A stretch of DNA of 64,000 nt from positions 3,566,001 through 3,630,000 of the forward strand of contig NZ_CP116413.1 in NCBI RefSeq assembly GCF_030064675.1, read 5' to 3'. The stretch comes from Crossiella sp. CA-258035. Lineage in GTDB: Bacteria; Actinomycetota; Actinomycetes; Mycobacteriales; Pseudonocardiaceae. The translations under genes were made by a program, and so were the position numbers. The notes under the pieces were generated by a model that worked only from the letters and a program-made list of their open reading frames with translations, had not been told where the DNA came from and did no database searches. This document shows positions 8,500 through 16,630 of the stretch, one piece after another; the stretch's first letter is position 1, and the number at the start of each line of letters is the position of its first letter.

Positions 8500-8949
8500 A
8501 TGACGGACACCATGGATGCCGCCGAGCAGCTCGCGCTGACCTTGAGCAAGGGTGGCCTGCAACGGATGACCGCGCGGGTGATGAGCGCGCTGCTGTTCGC
8601 CGAGCAGGAGACCATCACCGCGGGCGAGTTGGCCGAGCGGCTGCGGATCAGTCCCGGCACGGTGTCCACCGCGATCAAGAACCTGACCATGGTCGGCCTG
8701 ATCGAGCGAGTGCCCGCGCCGGGCAGCAGGCGGGAGCACTTCCGGTTCCGCGAGGGCGCGTGGGCGATCCTGATGTCCGGCCAGAACGAGATCGTCCAGG
8801 TGATGCAGGACGCGGCCGAGGAGGGCATCGCGGTGGTGGGCGAGGACAGCATCGCCGGGCGCAGGCTGGCGGAGATGCGGGACTTCTACGCCTACCTGAT
8901 GGCCGAGCTGCCGGCGATCATCCAGCGCTGGCACGAATCCCGCGCCTGA
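8500..8949 (+). CDS. GbsR/MarR-type winged-helix regulator
   Basis: A 149-residue protein with a winged helix-turn-helix at residues about 25-80 (ITAGELAERLRISPGTVSTAIKNLTMVGLIERV, wing PGSRREHFRFREG) and a helical C-terminal half for dimerisation. The layout matches GbsR-like regulators that control divergent transporter genes. It is transcribed away from the ABC exporter operon with 80 bases between starts, which makes local control of that exporter the best guess. It is preceded by a GAGAGGAAG ribosome binding site and followed by a strong bidirectional hairpin. Ligand unknown. Confidence 0.85.
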   Translation: MTDTMDAAEQLALTLSKGGLQRMTARVMSALLFAEQETITAGELAERLRISPGTVSTAIKNLTMVGLIERVPAPGSRREHFRFREGAWAILMSGQNEIVQVMQDAAEEGIAVVGEDSIAGRRLAEMRDFYAYLMAELPAIIQRWHESRA

Positions 8950-8959
8950 GCACGCCGAA

Positions 8960-8996
8960 GCGCGGTTCCACCGGCCCCAGTCCGGTGGAACCGCGC
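8960..8996. terminator. Bidirectional terminator hairpin between convergent genes
   Basis: A perfect 15-base inverted repeat (GCGCGGTTCCACCGG and its complement) with a 7-base loop, between the stop of the GbsR-like gene (8949) and the stop of the short-chain dehydrogenase gene (9046), serving both strands. Confidence 0.8.
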
Positions 8997-9045
8997 CGCG
9001 CCCTCGACTGTCAGCAGCCCTGACAGCCGGGAGTGCGCTGGAACA

Positions 9046-9849
9046 TCAGGCGCTCACCCCGGTCAGCCGGGCGCTCACCTTCCACAGCCGCAGCGCAGCC
9101 CGCCGGTCGCCCACCACCGGGGCGGGCTTGGCCGGGACCCGGCCCTCGTAGTAGCCGCCGTCGAGCACCGCGGTGTGTGGCGAAGCCAGGTGCGCCACCG
9201 GCTCCGCGCCGTCGGCGGCTGGCCTGCCGCGGTAGCTGTAGTGCTTGAGCAGCGAGGTGTTGATGATGCCCGGGTGCACGCTCACCGCTGGACGTCCGGC
9301 CTCGGTCAGTGCGGTGGTGAACACGGTCAGTGCGAGCTTGGACTGGGCGTAGACCGCGCCCCTGGTATAGCGCCTGGCACGGTCGAGGTCGGCGAAGTTG
9401 AGGTTGCCACCGCGATGCAGCGAGGAGGACAGGTTCACCACCCGGCCGCGCGAAGCCTTGGCCAGCAACGGTTCCAGAGAGCGGGTCAGCAGGTAGGCGG
9501 CCAGGTAGTTCACCTGGAAGGTCACCTCGTGACCGTCCTCGGTGAGCAGCCGGTGCGGCGGCCCCGCGGTGGCGGCGTTGTTGACCAGCGCATCCAGTCT
9601 CGGGTATCGCGCCAGGAGCTGGGCGGCCATCTCGGTGACCTCGCCGAGCCGGGTGAAGTCGGCGACGGCCTGGTGCAGGCGCAGGGGTTCGGCGCCCGCC
9701 TCGACCAGTCGTTCGGTGGCCAGCTCGGCCAGTTCGGCGGTGCGGGCGTGCAGGATGACGGTGGCCCCGGCGGCCAGCAGGCGGTGCGCGGTCTCGAAGC
9801 CGATTCCGTCGCTGCCACCGGTCACCAGCATGATCGGTGAGTCGGACAT
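9046..9849 (-). CDS. Short-chain dehydrogenase/reductase
   Basis: A 267-residue Rossmann-fold oxidoreductase from ATG 9849. The NAD(P)-binding motif is TGGSDGIG (10-17), the NNA structural motif is in LDALVNNAATAG, the catalytic Ser in VVNLSSSLH, and the YxxxK pair in VYAQSKLAL. The absence of an acidic residue after the second strand (ILHARTAEL) suggests NADP(H). The sequence style is that of retinol-dehydrogenase-like SDRs with an added C-terminal helix. It is followed by the FAD monooxygenase gene upstream on the same strand with a 246-base gap, so joint transcription is possible but not shown. Substrate unknown. Confidence 0.88.
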   Translation of the reverse strand: MSDSPIMLVTGGSDGIGFETAHRLLAAGATVILHARTAELAELATERLVEAGAEPLRLHQAVADFTRLGEVTEMAAQLLARYPRLDALVNNAATAGPPHRLLTEDGHEVTFQVNYLAAYLLTRSLEPLLAKASRGRVVNLSSSLHRGGNLNFADLDRARRYTRGAVYAQSKLALTVFTTALTEAGRPAVSVHPGIINTSLLKHYSYRGRPAADGAEPVAHLASPHTAVLDGGYYEGRVPAKPAPVVGDRRAALRLWKVSARLTGVSA

Positions 9850-10095
9850 CAACCATCCACAGAGGACAGAGGGAGCGCGCGAAGGCGCGCTGGAACAGGG
9901 AAGGAGGAGAGTTGGTTCAGCCGCCGACCGGCGCGCAGGCGTGCGAAGCCGCGCGGCCGGCCGGCTGGAGATTCGGCGGCTGGTCGTCATGCCGCACGCC
10001 CTGCACGTGCGCGACCACGAGGCCAAATCCCATGGACCCAGGTAATCCTGCGCCGGTCGCGCGGGCAAGATCGCGGTCGTCGAACTTACGCGGAC

Positions 10096-11565
10096 TTAGC
10101 GCGGCCCGGGTCGACTCAGCGTCTGGGCCAGCCATCGGGTCAGCCCGGCGGTGTCGGTGCCGCGCCAGGCCAGATGGCCGTCCGGGCGCACCAGCGCCAG
10201 CTCGTGCCGGTCCCAGGTGAGTTCGGTCAGCAGGTCCCCGAGCCAGTCCCGCGTCGCCGTGACGGGTGCGGCGGTGGGAGCAAGCAGCGCCCACCGGCCG
10301 CCGAGCTCGGCGTGCAACCGGGTCGTGGAGCCATCCGCGCGGCAGCAGGTCAGATCGGGCACCCGGTCGCCGGGGCGCAACCCGCCGCGGCGAGGACCGG
10401 CGGGTGCCAGCGGTCCGCCGCGGTAGGAGATGGTCAGCTGCGAGGCGCCCTCGGCGATGCGCCGTTGCACCAGCGACAACCGCATGGCCGGCACGACCAG
10501 CAGTTCCCGCAGCAGCCGGGCCAGGTGGCCGGAGCTGAACAGGACGTTGGTCGCGCCGGTGGTGTTGCGCAGCACTTCGGCGGCCAGCGGACGGCGCTCG
10601 GCCAGGTAGGTATCCAGCAGCGGCTCCCCGGCCCGGCCCAGTACCACCGCGGCCAGTTTCCAGGCCAGGTTCTCCGCATCACCCATGCCGGTGTTCATGC
10701 CCTGCCCGCCCAACGGGCTGTGGATGTGCGCGGCGTCCCCGGCCAGCAGCACCCGGCCGCGCCGGTAGGTGGTGGCCAGCCGTCGCTGGATCTGAAAGGT
10801 GGACAACCAGTCCACCGTCCGCACCGCCACCCCGGTCTCCCGCGCGAGCCGCCGCCGGAGCAGCTCCTCTGGTGATATCGCGGCATCGGCGGGGGCCGGG
10901 GTCATCAGCCGCCACAGGTCCGCGCCGGGCAACGGAAACGCGGCCAGCATGTCGAGTCCGCGGAACCACACCGCAGCCGCGTCCCGGGGACGCTTCAGTG
11001 GCGCCCGGACGTCGGCGATGAGGAACCGTTCGACCAGCGGCACCCCGGGGAAGTCGATCCCCGCGGCCTTGCGCACCCGGCTGTGCGCGCCGTCGCAGCC
11101 TGCCACCCAGCCCGCCCGGAGCACCTCGGCGCCCACGCGCACCGCGACGCCGCCCGGGTCTTGGTCAAGATCGGTCACCTCCTGTCCCCACTCGACGATG
11201 CCGCCGAGTTGACCGAGCCGCGCGCGCAACGCCTCCTCGATCGTGGCCTGGGACATCAGCAGGCCGGGCTGCCCGCCCAGCCGGGTCTGCTGGCCGACCC
11301 GGAGCTGGGCCAGCATCCGGCCGGAGACTGAGATGTCGACGTTGAGCACCGGGAGGGCCCGCGCGGGGAGGTCGGCGAGCGCGCCGAGCCGGTCGAGCAC
11401 CTCCACCCCGCGCGGTTGCAGTCCCAGCGCCCGCGAGGTCGTGGCCGGGCCGTCAGCGGCATCCAGCACCCGCACCGGCACCCCGGCGGCCCGCAACCCG
11501 CAGGCCAGGGTCAGTCCGGTGGGGCCGGCGCCCACCACGATCACCGGATTCTCGACCATCGACAT
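10096..11565 (-). CDS. FAD-dependent aromatic monooxygenase
   Basis: A 489-residue flavoprotein hydroxylase of the p-hydroxybenzoate hydroxylase fold. It has the FAD dinucleotide motif VVGAGPTGLTLACGL at the N-terminus, the DG motif in AGCDGAHSRVRKAAGI, and the GD motif in LLAGDAAHIHSPLGGQGMNTG, then a C-terminal thioredoxin-like domain with RPGDRVPDL. This layout fits polyketide hydroxylases and rifampicin-monooxygenase-like enzymes that insert one oxygen using NADPH. The start at 11565 (or ATG 11559) is preferred over an upstream ATG at 11616 because an operator-like palindrome sits at 11572-11599. No biosynthetic cluster surrounds it, so a detoxification role is as likely as biosynthesis. 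Confidence 0.88.
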   Translation of the reverse strand: MSMVENPVIVVGAGPTGLTLACGLRAAGVPVRVLDAADGPATTSRALGLQPRGVEVLDRLGALADLPARALPVLNVDISVSGRMLAQLRVGQQTRLGGQPGLLMSQATIEEALRARLGQLGGIVEWGQEVTDLDQDPGGVAVRVGAEVLRAGWVAGCDGAHSRVRKAAGIDFPGVPLVERFLIADVRAPLKRPRDAAAVWFRGLDMLAAFPLPGADLWRLMTPAPADAAISPEELLRRRLARETGVAVRTVDWLSTFQIQRRLATTYRRGRVLLAGDAAHIHSPLGGQGMNTGMGDAENLAWKLAAVVLGRAGEPLLDTYLAERRPLAAEVLRNTTGATNVLFSSGHLARLLRELLVVPAMRLSLVQRRIAEGASQLTISYRGGPLAPAGPRRGGLRPGDRVPDLTCCRADGSTTRLHAELGGRWALLAPTAAPVTATRDWLGDLLTELTWDRHELALVRPDGHLAWRGTDTAGLTRWLAQTLSRPGPR

Positions 11566-11571
11566 TCCAAT

Positions 11572-11599
11572 GTTAGTTGATAACATGTTAGGCACTAAC
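11572..11599. promoter_or_regulatory. Operator-like palindrome upstream of the monooxygenase
   Basis: A 28-base dyad centred on 11585.5: GTTAGT, TGA, then perfect TAACATGTTA, then GGC, ACTAAC. Outer and inner arms match, with three mismatched positions between them. It is AT-rich against a very GC-rich background and lies just before the chosen start, as expected for a TetR- or MarR-type repressor site. No regulator gene is adjacent. Confidence 0.6.
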
Positions 11600-11697
11600 G
11601 CGCGATGGTCTGTCAAATGGGGCCAAGAGCTCCCGCCGAGTGATGGGCGCGGGCGACCGGTGATCCGCTGATCCGTTCGGTCCTTGTCCCTGTCGCC

Positions 11698-11850
11698 ACG
11701 GTGCTCGTACAGTCAGTCCTTGGTCCTGGGGCGGGGGAAGCCGGTGGAAGTCCGGCGCTGACCCGCAACCGTGAGCGATCCGCGAGGATCGCGAGCCGGA
11801 TTACCCGTCCGGGGCTGCGCGGCTTCATCTGTCGAGGACTGCAGGGTGAG
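11698..11850 (+). promoter_or_regulatory. Cobalamin (B12) riboswitch
   Basis: The region carries the conserved cobalamin aptamer core: AAGCCGGTGGAAGTCCGG (about 11738-11755), immediately followed by CGCTGACCCGCAACCGTGAG, and then the B12-box-like segment GAGCCGGATTACCC (11793-11806). This order and spacing is diagnostic of the AdoCbl riboswitch class. It lies about 75-225 bases before the start of a surface-protein/ECF-transporter operon in the same direction, so B12 should repress that operon. Exact 5' and 3' limits are estimated. Confidence 0.93.
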
Positions 11851-11884
11851 GTCGGAACGGTCCCGTGGACTTTCTGGCCCACGT

Positions 11885-11918
11885 GTGCCTTCCGGGCTGA
11901 CCACCGCGAGGAAGGCAC
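11885..11918 (+). promoter_or_regulatory. Hairpin masking the ribosome binding site, riboswitch expression platform
   Basis: A perfect 9-base inverted repeat, GTGCCTTCC (11885-11893) and GGAAGGCAC (11910-11918), encloses a 16-base loop. The 3' arm contains most of the GAGGAAGG ribosome binding site for the ATG at 11924, so folding would block translation. Its position directly after the cobalamin aptamer makes it the likely switch element. Confidence 0.75.
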
Positions 11919-11923
11919 TGGGG

Positions 11924-14680
11924 ATGTCAACTGTGTTGCGCCGCTTTGTGGCGCTGACCTGCGTTCTTCTCTTATCGGGTTCGGCCGTCGCCTCAGCTGA
12001 CCCCTCGGTCAAGGGCAGTGCCGGATACTGCCCCGACGGCAACGGTGTCACCGTCGTCGTCGACTTCCAGGAACTGGGCGGTGACACCCAGATCCGCTGT
12101 GCTCCTGGCGAGCAGGAGTCCGGGCTGGCGGCGCTGGAGAACGCCGGGTTCATCGTCGAGGGCACCCAGCGGTGGGGCAAGGCGTTCGTCTGCCGCATCG
12201 AGGGCAAACCCGGCTCGGACACCGAGCCCTGCGTGAACACCCCGCCGGCCAACGCCTACTGGGGCTACTGGCATGCGAGCAACGGGGGCCAGTGGACCTA
12301 CAGCCAGTTCGGCGCGACCGGCCGCAAGCCGCCGCTGGGCAGCTTCGAGGGCTGGTCGTTCTCCAAGGACAAGACCTCCACCACCAACCCGCCGCCGCGC
12401 CTGGCCCCGGTCCGTCCCGCGCCCGCGGTCGAGCGGGCCACGGCGAAGAACAAGCCCGCGGCCGTCGACGAGCCCACCCGGGGCAGCGGCGAGGCGGCGA
12501 AGTGGCTGGCCGGGCAGCTGGTGAAGGACCTGCTGCCCGGACCCGCCGGGCCCGAGGCGGCACCGGACCTCGGCCTGTCGGTGGACGCGCTGCTCGGCCT
12601 GGCGGCCACCGACGCCGACCCCGGGGCGCGGCAGCGGCTGACCGCGGCGCTGGCGGGCAACGCCCGCAACTACACCGGTGACCAGTGGGGCCTGCCGACC
12701 AGCCGCATCGGCGGCCAGACCGCGAAGCTGCTCTTCGGCGCGGTCGCCGCCGGGGCCGATGCCACCGACTTCGGCGGCCTCGACCTGCGGCAGGAGACCC
12801 TGAACCTGATCAACGGCCCGGAGGCGGGTGAGTGGGCAGGGCAACTGTTCGACAAGGACATGCCCAGCAACCCCACCAACACCTTCGGCTTGAGCTTCGC
12901 CGTGCTGGGCTTGGCCCGCTCCGGCGGGGCGCCACAGCACGTGGTCGACTTCCTCGCCAAGCAGCAGTGCGCCGCCGGTGGGTTCCGCCTGTCCTGGACC
13001 CAGTTCGGCGCGACCGGCCCCGCCTGCGACGGCCAGCCTGGCGCGGTGCTCGACCCCGACTCCACGGGCATGGCGGTGCAGGCCCTCCTGCTCGCGGCCA
13101 AGGCGGGTGCCAAGGGCGCGGCGGACGCGGCGACCAAGGGCCTGAACTGGCTGGAGGGCATCCAGGGGGAGGATGGCGGGTTCGGTGGTTCGGCCACCAC
13201 TGCCAACACCCGCAACACCAACAGCACCGGCCTGGCGGGACAGGCACTGCTGGCCGGCGGCCGCGCGAAGTCCGCCGACCGCGCCGCCGCGTTCGTCCGC
13301 TCGCTGCAGCTGACCCAGGACAACGGCGGCAAGGCCACCGCGCAGGCCGGGGCGATCGCGTGGAACCGCGAAACCTTCGACGAGGCCGTCCGCGACGGCT
13401 TCCCGACCCTGCCGGGCCGCCGGGACACCTGGCGGCGCGCGACCGCGCAGGCCGTCCTGGTGCTCACCGGTGCCCCGCTCGGCGAACTCGGCCCCGAACA
13501 GCCCGCGGCCGGCCCGAACACCAGGCTGGCGCGGTACCTCACCGGCAAGCTGGTCAACGGCGACCACGTCGAGGTGACCAGCGGCGGTCAGTCCTTCATC
13601 GACTACGGCCAGACCGCCGACGTGGCCTACGGCCTGCTGCTCTCCGGCCGCCAGCAGAGCAGCCTCACCAAGGTGCTCGCCTTCCTGGACAAGCCGGACA
13701 GCGTGACCGCCTACACCCAGGGGCGTCCGTTCGACCCGAACGGCCGCTACGCCGGGGCGACCGCCAAGCTGGCGCTGCTGTTCGCGCTGGCGGGCAAGGA
13801 CCCGCGCAAGGTCGGCGGCGTGGACCTCATCGCTCAGCTGAGCGCGCTCCAGGGCCCGGACGGTCGGTTCGCCAATGTGAGCCAGTTCGGCAACAACGCC
13901 AACACCTTCGGCCAGTCCTTTGGCGTGCTCGCCCTCACCGCGGCCGGCGACACTGCGCGCGCCGACAAGGCGGCGGCCGCGCTGATCGCGGCGCGGTGCA
14001 AGGACAACACCGTGCCGGTGGGCTTCCCCGGCGCGGACGGCTGCGCCATCGGCACCGCCGATGCCACCGGCCTGGCGTTGCAGGCGCTCAACGCGGTGCC
14101 GCGGGTCGGCGGCTCGCTCAGCCAGGAACGCAAGGCCGCGCTCACCGCGACAGTGCGTGCCCTGGAGGCCGCTCGCCAGGCCGGTGGCGCCTGGACCGGT
14201 CCGGGCGGGGAGAACGTCAACAGCACCGCCTACGCCACGATGGGTCTGCTCGGTGTGCGCCAGGACGCGGCCAAGAGCCGCGACTGGTTGCTGTCCTTGC
14301 AGCGCCAGGATGGCGGCTTGCCGCTCAACCCCGGCGGTGAGAGCAACCTGCTCGCCTCCGCGCAGGCGCTGCCAGCCACTGCGGGCAAGTCGTTCCTCAC
14401 CCACGACGGCGGGCCGGTGAAACCCGCCGAGAAGGTCGACGCCCCACCAAAACCGACCAGCACCGAACCGCCGCCCCCAGCCACCGAGGAGCCCGAACCA
14501 CCGCGTCCGGACGCCCCGCAGCCCGCACCCGGCGCCACCGCCGCCACCGCCGCCCAGTACCGGCCGGTCGCCCTCGCCCGCACCGGGGTGGAGGCGCCGA
14601 CGCACCTGCTCATCGGCGCGCTGCTGCTCGGCCTGGGGATGGCCCTGGTCCTGGTGACCCGTAGGCGGCGCCGGGCATGA
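11924..14680 (+). CDS. Surface-anchored transcobalamin/intrinsic-factor-like protein
   Basis: A 918-residue exported protein. Residues 1-26 are a signal peptide ending AVASA. Residues about 34-150 form a DUF4430-like domain (GYCPDGNGVTVVVDFQELGG, YWGYWHASNGGQWTY, PPLGSFEGWSFSKD), the family related to the C-terminal beta domain of animal transcobalamin. Residues about 165-830 are two blocks of alpha/alpha-toroid repeats of the terpene-cyclase/prenyltransferase type (WLEGIQGEDGGFGG, LLSLQRQDGGLPL), also the fold of the other half of transcobalamin. A Pro-rich linker, a sortase-type LARTG (884-888), a membrane helix and RRRRR end the chain. It is first behind a cobalamin riboswitch and before ECF genes, so B12 capture at the wall is inferred. 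The domain order is inverted relative to the animal proteins. Confidence 0.82.
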   Translation: MSTVLRRFVALTCVLLLSGSAVASADPSVKGSAGYCPDGNGVTVVVDFQELGGDTQIRCAPGEQESGLAALENAGFIVEGTQRWGKAFVCRIEGKPGSDTEPCVNTPPANAYWGYWHASNGGQWTYSQFGATGRKPPLGSFEGWSFSKDKTSTTNPPPRLAPVRPAPAVERATAKNKPAAVDEPTRGSGEAAKWLAGQLVKDLLPGPAGPEAAPDLGLSVDALLGLAATDADPGARQRLTAALAGNARNYTGDQWGLPTSRIGGQTAKLLFGAVAAGADATDFGGLDLRQETLNLINGPEAGEWAGQLFDKDMPSNPTNTFGLSFAVLGLARSGGAPQHVVDFLAKQQCAAGGFRLSWTQFGATGPACDGQPGAVLDPDSTGMAVQALLLAAKAGAKGAADAATKGLNWLEGIQGEDGGFGGSATTANTRNTNSTGLAGQALLAGGRAKSADRAAAFVRSLQLTQDNGGKATAQAGAIAWNRETFDEAVRDGFPTLPGRRDTWRRATAQAVLVLTGAPLGELGPEQPAAGPNTRLARYLTGKLVNGDHVEVTSGGQSFIDYGQTADVAYGLLLSGRQQSSLTKVLAFLDKPDSVTAYTQGRPFDPNGRYAGATAKLALLFALAGKDPRKVGGVDLIAQLSALQGPDGRFANVSQFGNNANTFGQSFGVLALTAAGDTARADKAAAALIAARCKDNTVPVGFPGADGCAIGTADATGLALQALNAVPRVGGSLSQERKAALTATVRALEAARQAGGAWTGPGGENVNSTAYATMGLLGVRQDAAKSRDWLLSLQRQDGGLPLNPGGESNLLASAQALPATAGKSFLTHDGGPVKPAEKVDAPPKPTSTEPPPPATEEPEPPRPDAPQPAPGATAATAAQYRPVALARTGVEAPTHLLIGALLLGLGMALVLVTRRRRRA

Positions 14681-15531
14681 TCGGCCGCCTCACCGTCGTG
14701 CTCGCGACGACCCTCCTGGTCTTCGCGGGCATGGCGCCCGTCGCCAGTGCCGCGGGCCGTCCCGGCCACTGCCCGGACGGCAACGGTGTCACCGTCATCA
14801 TCGACTTCCAGCAACTCGGTGGCTCCACGATCGTGCGCTGCGCCGTCGGTGAGCAGGAGACCGGGCACGCCGCACTGCGCAACGCCGGCATCCGCATCGC
14901 GGGCACCAACCGCTGGGGCGAGGCCTTCGTCTGCCGCATCGAGGGCAAACCCGGTCCCGAGGCCGAAGCCTGCATCGACACACCCCCGGCCACCGCCTAC
15001 TGGTCCTACTGGCACGCTCCGGAGGGCGGGCAGTGGACCTACAGCCAGTACGGCGTGATGAACCGCAAACCGCCGCTGGGCAGCTTCGAGGGATGGTCCT
15101 TCTCCAAGGACCGCACCGCTGAGACCAACCCACCGCCACGCCTGGCCCCGGTCCGGCCGCGCCAGGAGTCCACCCGGCAGCAGCCGCCTCCGCCCGTTCC
15201 GCCACCAGCGCAACCCAGGCCGTCGCGGACACCGGACGCGCCGCTCACGTCGAATGCCTCCGCCCCGCCGACATCGGCGGAGTCACCCAGCGCCACCAGT
15301 GAGACCAGCACACCGCCGAGTAGCACCGAGTCCTCGGCCCCGCCGAGCGCGACCAGCTCCGTGGCCGCGCCGACACCGTCCTGGACCGGTGGGGTCCGCG
15401 CCGGCGCCGAGGAACCGGACCGCGGCATCCCGGCGACCACCCTCATCGGCATCGGCGTGGTCATCGCGCTGGTACTGGGCGCGGGCACGGTGGCCTGGCG
15501 GCGCAGGCGCGCCGAGAGTGACGCGGGCTGA
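14677..15531 (+). CDS. Membrane-anchored single-domain transcobalamin-like (DUF4430-like) protein
   Basis: A 284-residue exported protein overlapping the previous stop by four bases (ATGA). After a signal peptide (VLATTLLVFAGMAPVASA), residues about 31-145 are a close paralogue of the first domain of the preceding protein, sharing CPDGNGVTV, RIEGKPG, GGQWTYSQ and PPLGSFEGWSFSKD. A long Pro/Ser/Thr stalk (about 160-240) leads to one membrane helix (TLIGIGVVIALVLGAGTVAW) and a basic tail. It lacks the toroid half and a sorting motif, so it is held in the membrane rather than linked to the wall. A role passing B12 from the larger wall protein to the ECF transporter is plausible but inferred from context only. 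Confidence 0.8.
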   Translation: MIGRLTVVLATTLLVFAGMAPVASAAGRPGHCPDGNGVTVIIDFQQLGGSTIVRCAVGEQETGHAALRNAGIRIAGTNRWGEAFVCRIEGKPGPEAEACIDTPPATAYWSYWHAPEGGQWTYSQYGVMNRKPPLGSFEGWSFSKDRTAETNPPPRLAPVRPRQESTRQQPPPPVPPPAQPRPSRTPDAPLTSNASAPPTSAESPSATSETSTPPSSTESSAPPSATSSVAAPTPSWTGGVRAGAEEPDRGIPATTLIGIGVVIALVLGAGTVAWRRRRAESDAG

Positions 15532-16630
15532 CCCGGTGACCTTCTCCGGCGTGCTGCCGCGCACGCTGCACCCGGCGGCGTGGTGGCTTTGGGCGCTGGG
15601 CTTGGCCACCGCGGCCAGCCGCACCACCAATCCGCTGCTGCTGGTGCTGGTGATCGCCGTGGCGGGCTACGTGGTGGTCGCCAGGCGCGGCTCCGCGCCC
15701 TGGGCACTGGGCTTCCGCATGTACCTGGTGTTCGGCGCGGTCATCGTGGCGCTGCGCGTGCTGTTCCGGATCATCTTCGGCGGCGGGCAGGGCGAGACCG
15801 TGCTGTTCACCCTGCCGCAGATCGTGCTGCCCGAACTGGTCGCCGGCATCCGGCTGTTCGGGCCGGTCGCCGCCGAACAGTTGCTCGGCGGCCTCTACGA
15901 CGGGCTCCGGCTGGCGGCCATGCTCATCTGCCTCGGCGCGGCCAACGCCCTGGCCAACCCCAAGCGCCTGCTCAAGGCCGTGCCCGGCGCGCTGTACGAG
16001 GTCGGCACGGCCGTGGTGGTGGCCCTGTCGGTGGCCCCGCAGCTCATCGAGAGCGTGCTGCGGGTGCGCCGCGCCCGCCGGCTGCGCGGCGGGCCCCAGC
16101 GGGGCATGCGGGCCTTGCGCGGCATCGTGATCCCGGTCCTGGCTGACGCGCTGGACCGTTCCCTGTTGCTGGCCGCGGCGATGGACTCGCGGGGCTACGG
16201 ACGGCGCGGCGAGGTGCCCGCCCGCACCCGGCTGCTCACCGGCTGCCTGGTGCTGCTCGGCCTGTTCGGCGTGTGCGTCGGGGTGTACGGGCTGCTCGAC
16301 GGCAGCACCCCTCGGCTGCTCGGCCTGCCCGTGCTCTTCGGCGGCCTGGCGCTGGCCTGTGCCGGGTTCGCCGTCGGCGGCAAGCGGGTGCGGCGCAGCG
16401 TGTACCGGCCGGACCGGTGGCGGCCCGCCGAGTTCCTGGTGGCCGCCGCCGGTATCACCGCAGGGGCACTGCTGTACCTGACCAGCGCGGTGGACCCCGC
16501 CGACCTGTACCCGTCGCTGAACCCGCTCGCCTGGCCCGAGCTGTCCCTGCTGCCCACCGCGGGAGTGCTCGCCGGAGTGCTGCCGGCCTGGCTCAGCCCG
16601 CCTCCGCCGTCCCAGGAGCGTCGCCCGTGA
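15518..16630 (+). CDS. ECF transporter transmembrane component (EcfT/CbiQ-like)
   Basis: A 370-residue membrane protein, starting at GTG 15518 inside the end of the preceding gene or at GTG 15536 just after it. Several hydrophobic segments are visible, and the two cytoplasmic coupling helices carry the Ala-Arg motifs of EcfT proteins: VRRARRLRGG at about residue 185 and AAMDSRGYGR at about 222. These helices dock on the two ATPase halves. The C-terminal ~150 residues add more membrane segments than a minimal CbiQ. It overlaps the ATPase gene by four bases (GTGA). With the double ATPase and the S component it forms an energy-coupling-factor importer, predicted for cobalamin because of the riboswitch. 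Confidence 0.85.
   Translation: MTRADPVTFSGVLPRTLHPAAWWLWALGLATAASRTTNPLLLVLVIAVAGYVVVARRGSAPWALGFRMYLVFGAVIVALRVLFRIIFGGGQGETVLFTLPQIVLPELVAGIRLFGPVAAEQLLGGLYDGLRLAAMLICLGAANALANPKRLLKAVPGALYEVGTAVVVALSVAPQLIESVLRVRRARRLRGGPQRGMRALRGIVIPVLADALDRSLLLAAAMDSRGYGRRGEVPARTRLLTGCLVLLGLFGVCVGVYGLLDGSTPRLLGLPVLFGGLALACAGFAVGGKRVRRSVYRPDRWRPAEFLVAAAGITAGALLYLTSAVDPADLYPSLNPLAWPELSLLPTAGVLAGVLPAWLSPPPPSQERRP

Noticed and set aside
11993-14605. An 870-codon open frame antisense to the transcobalamin-like gene
   Set aside because: It mirrors the GC-rich third positions of the sense gene, has no domain-like sequence and lies opposite a clearly real gene behind a riboswitch.
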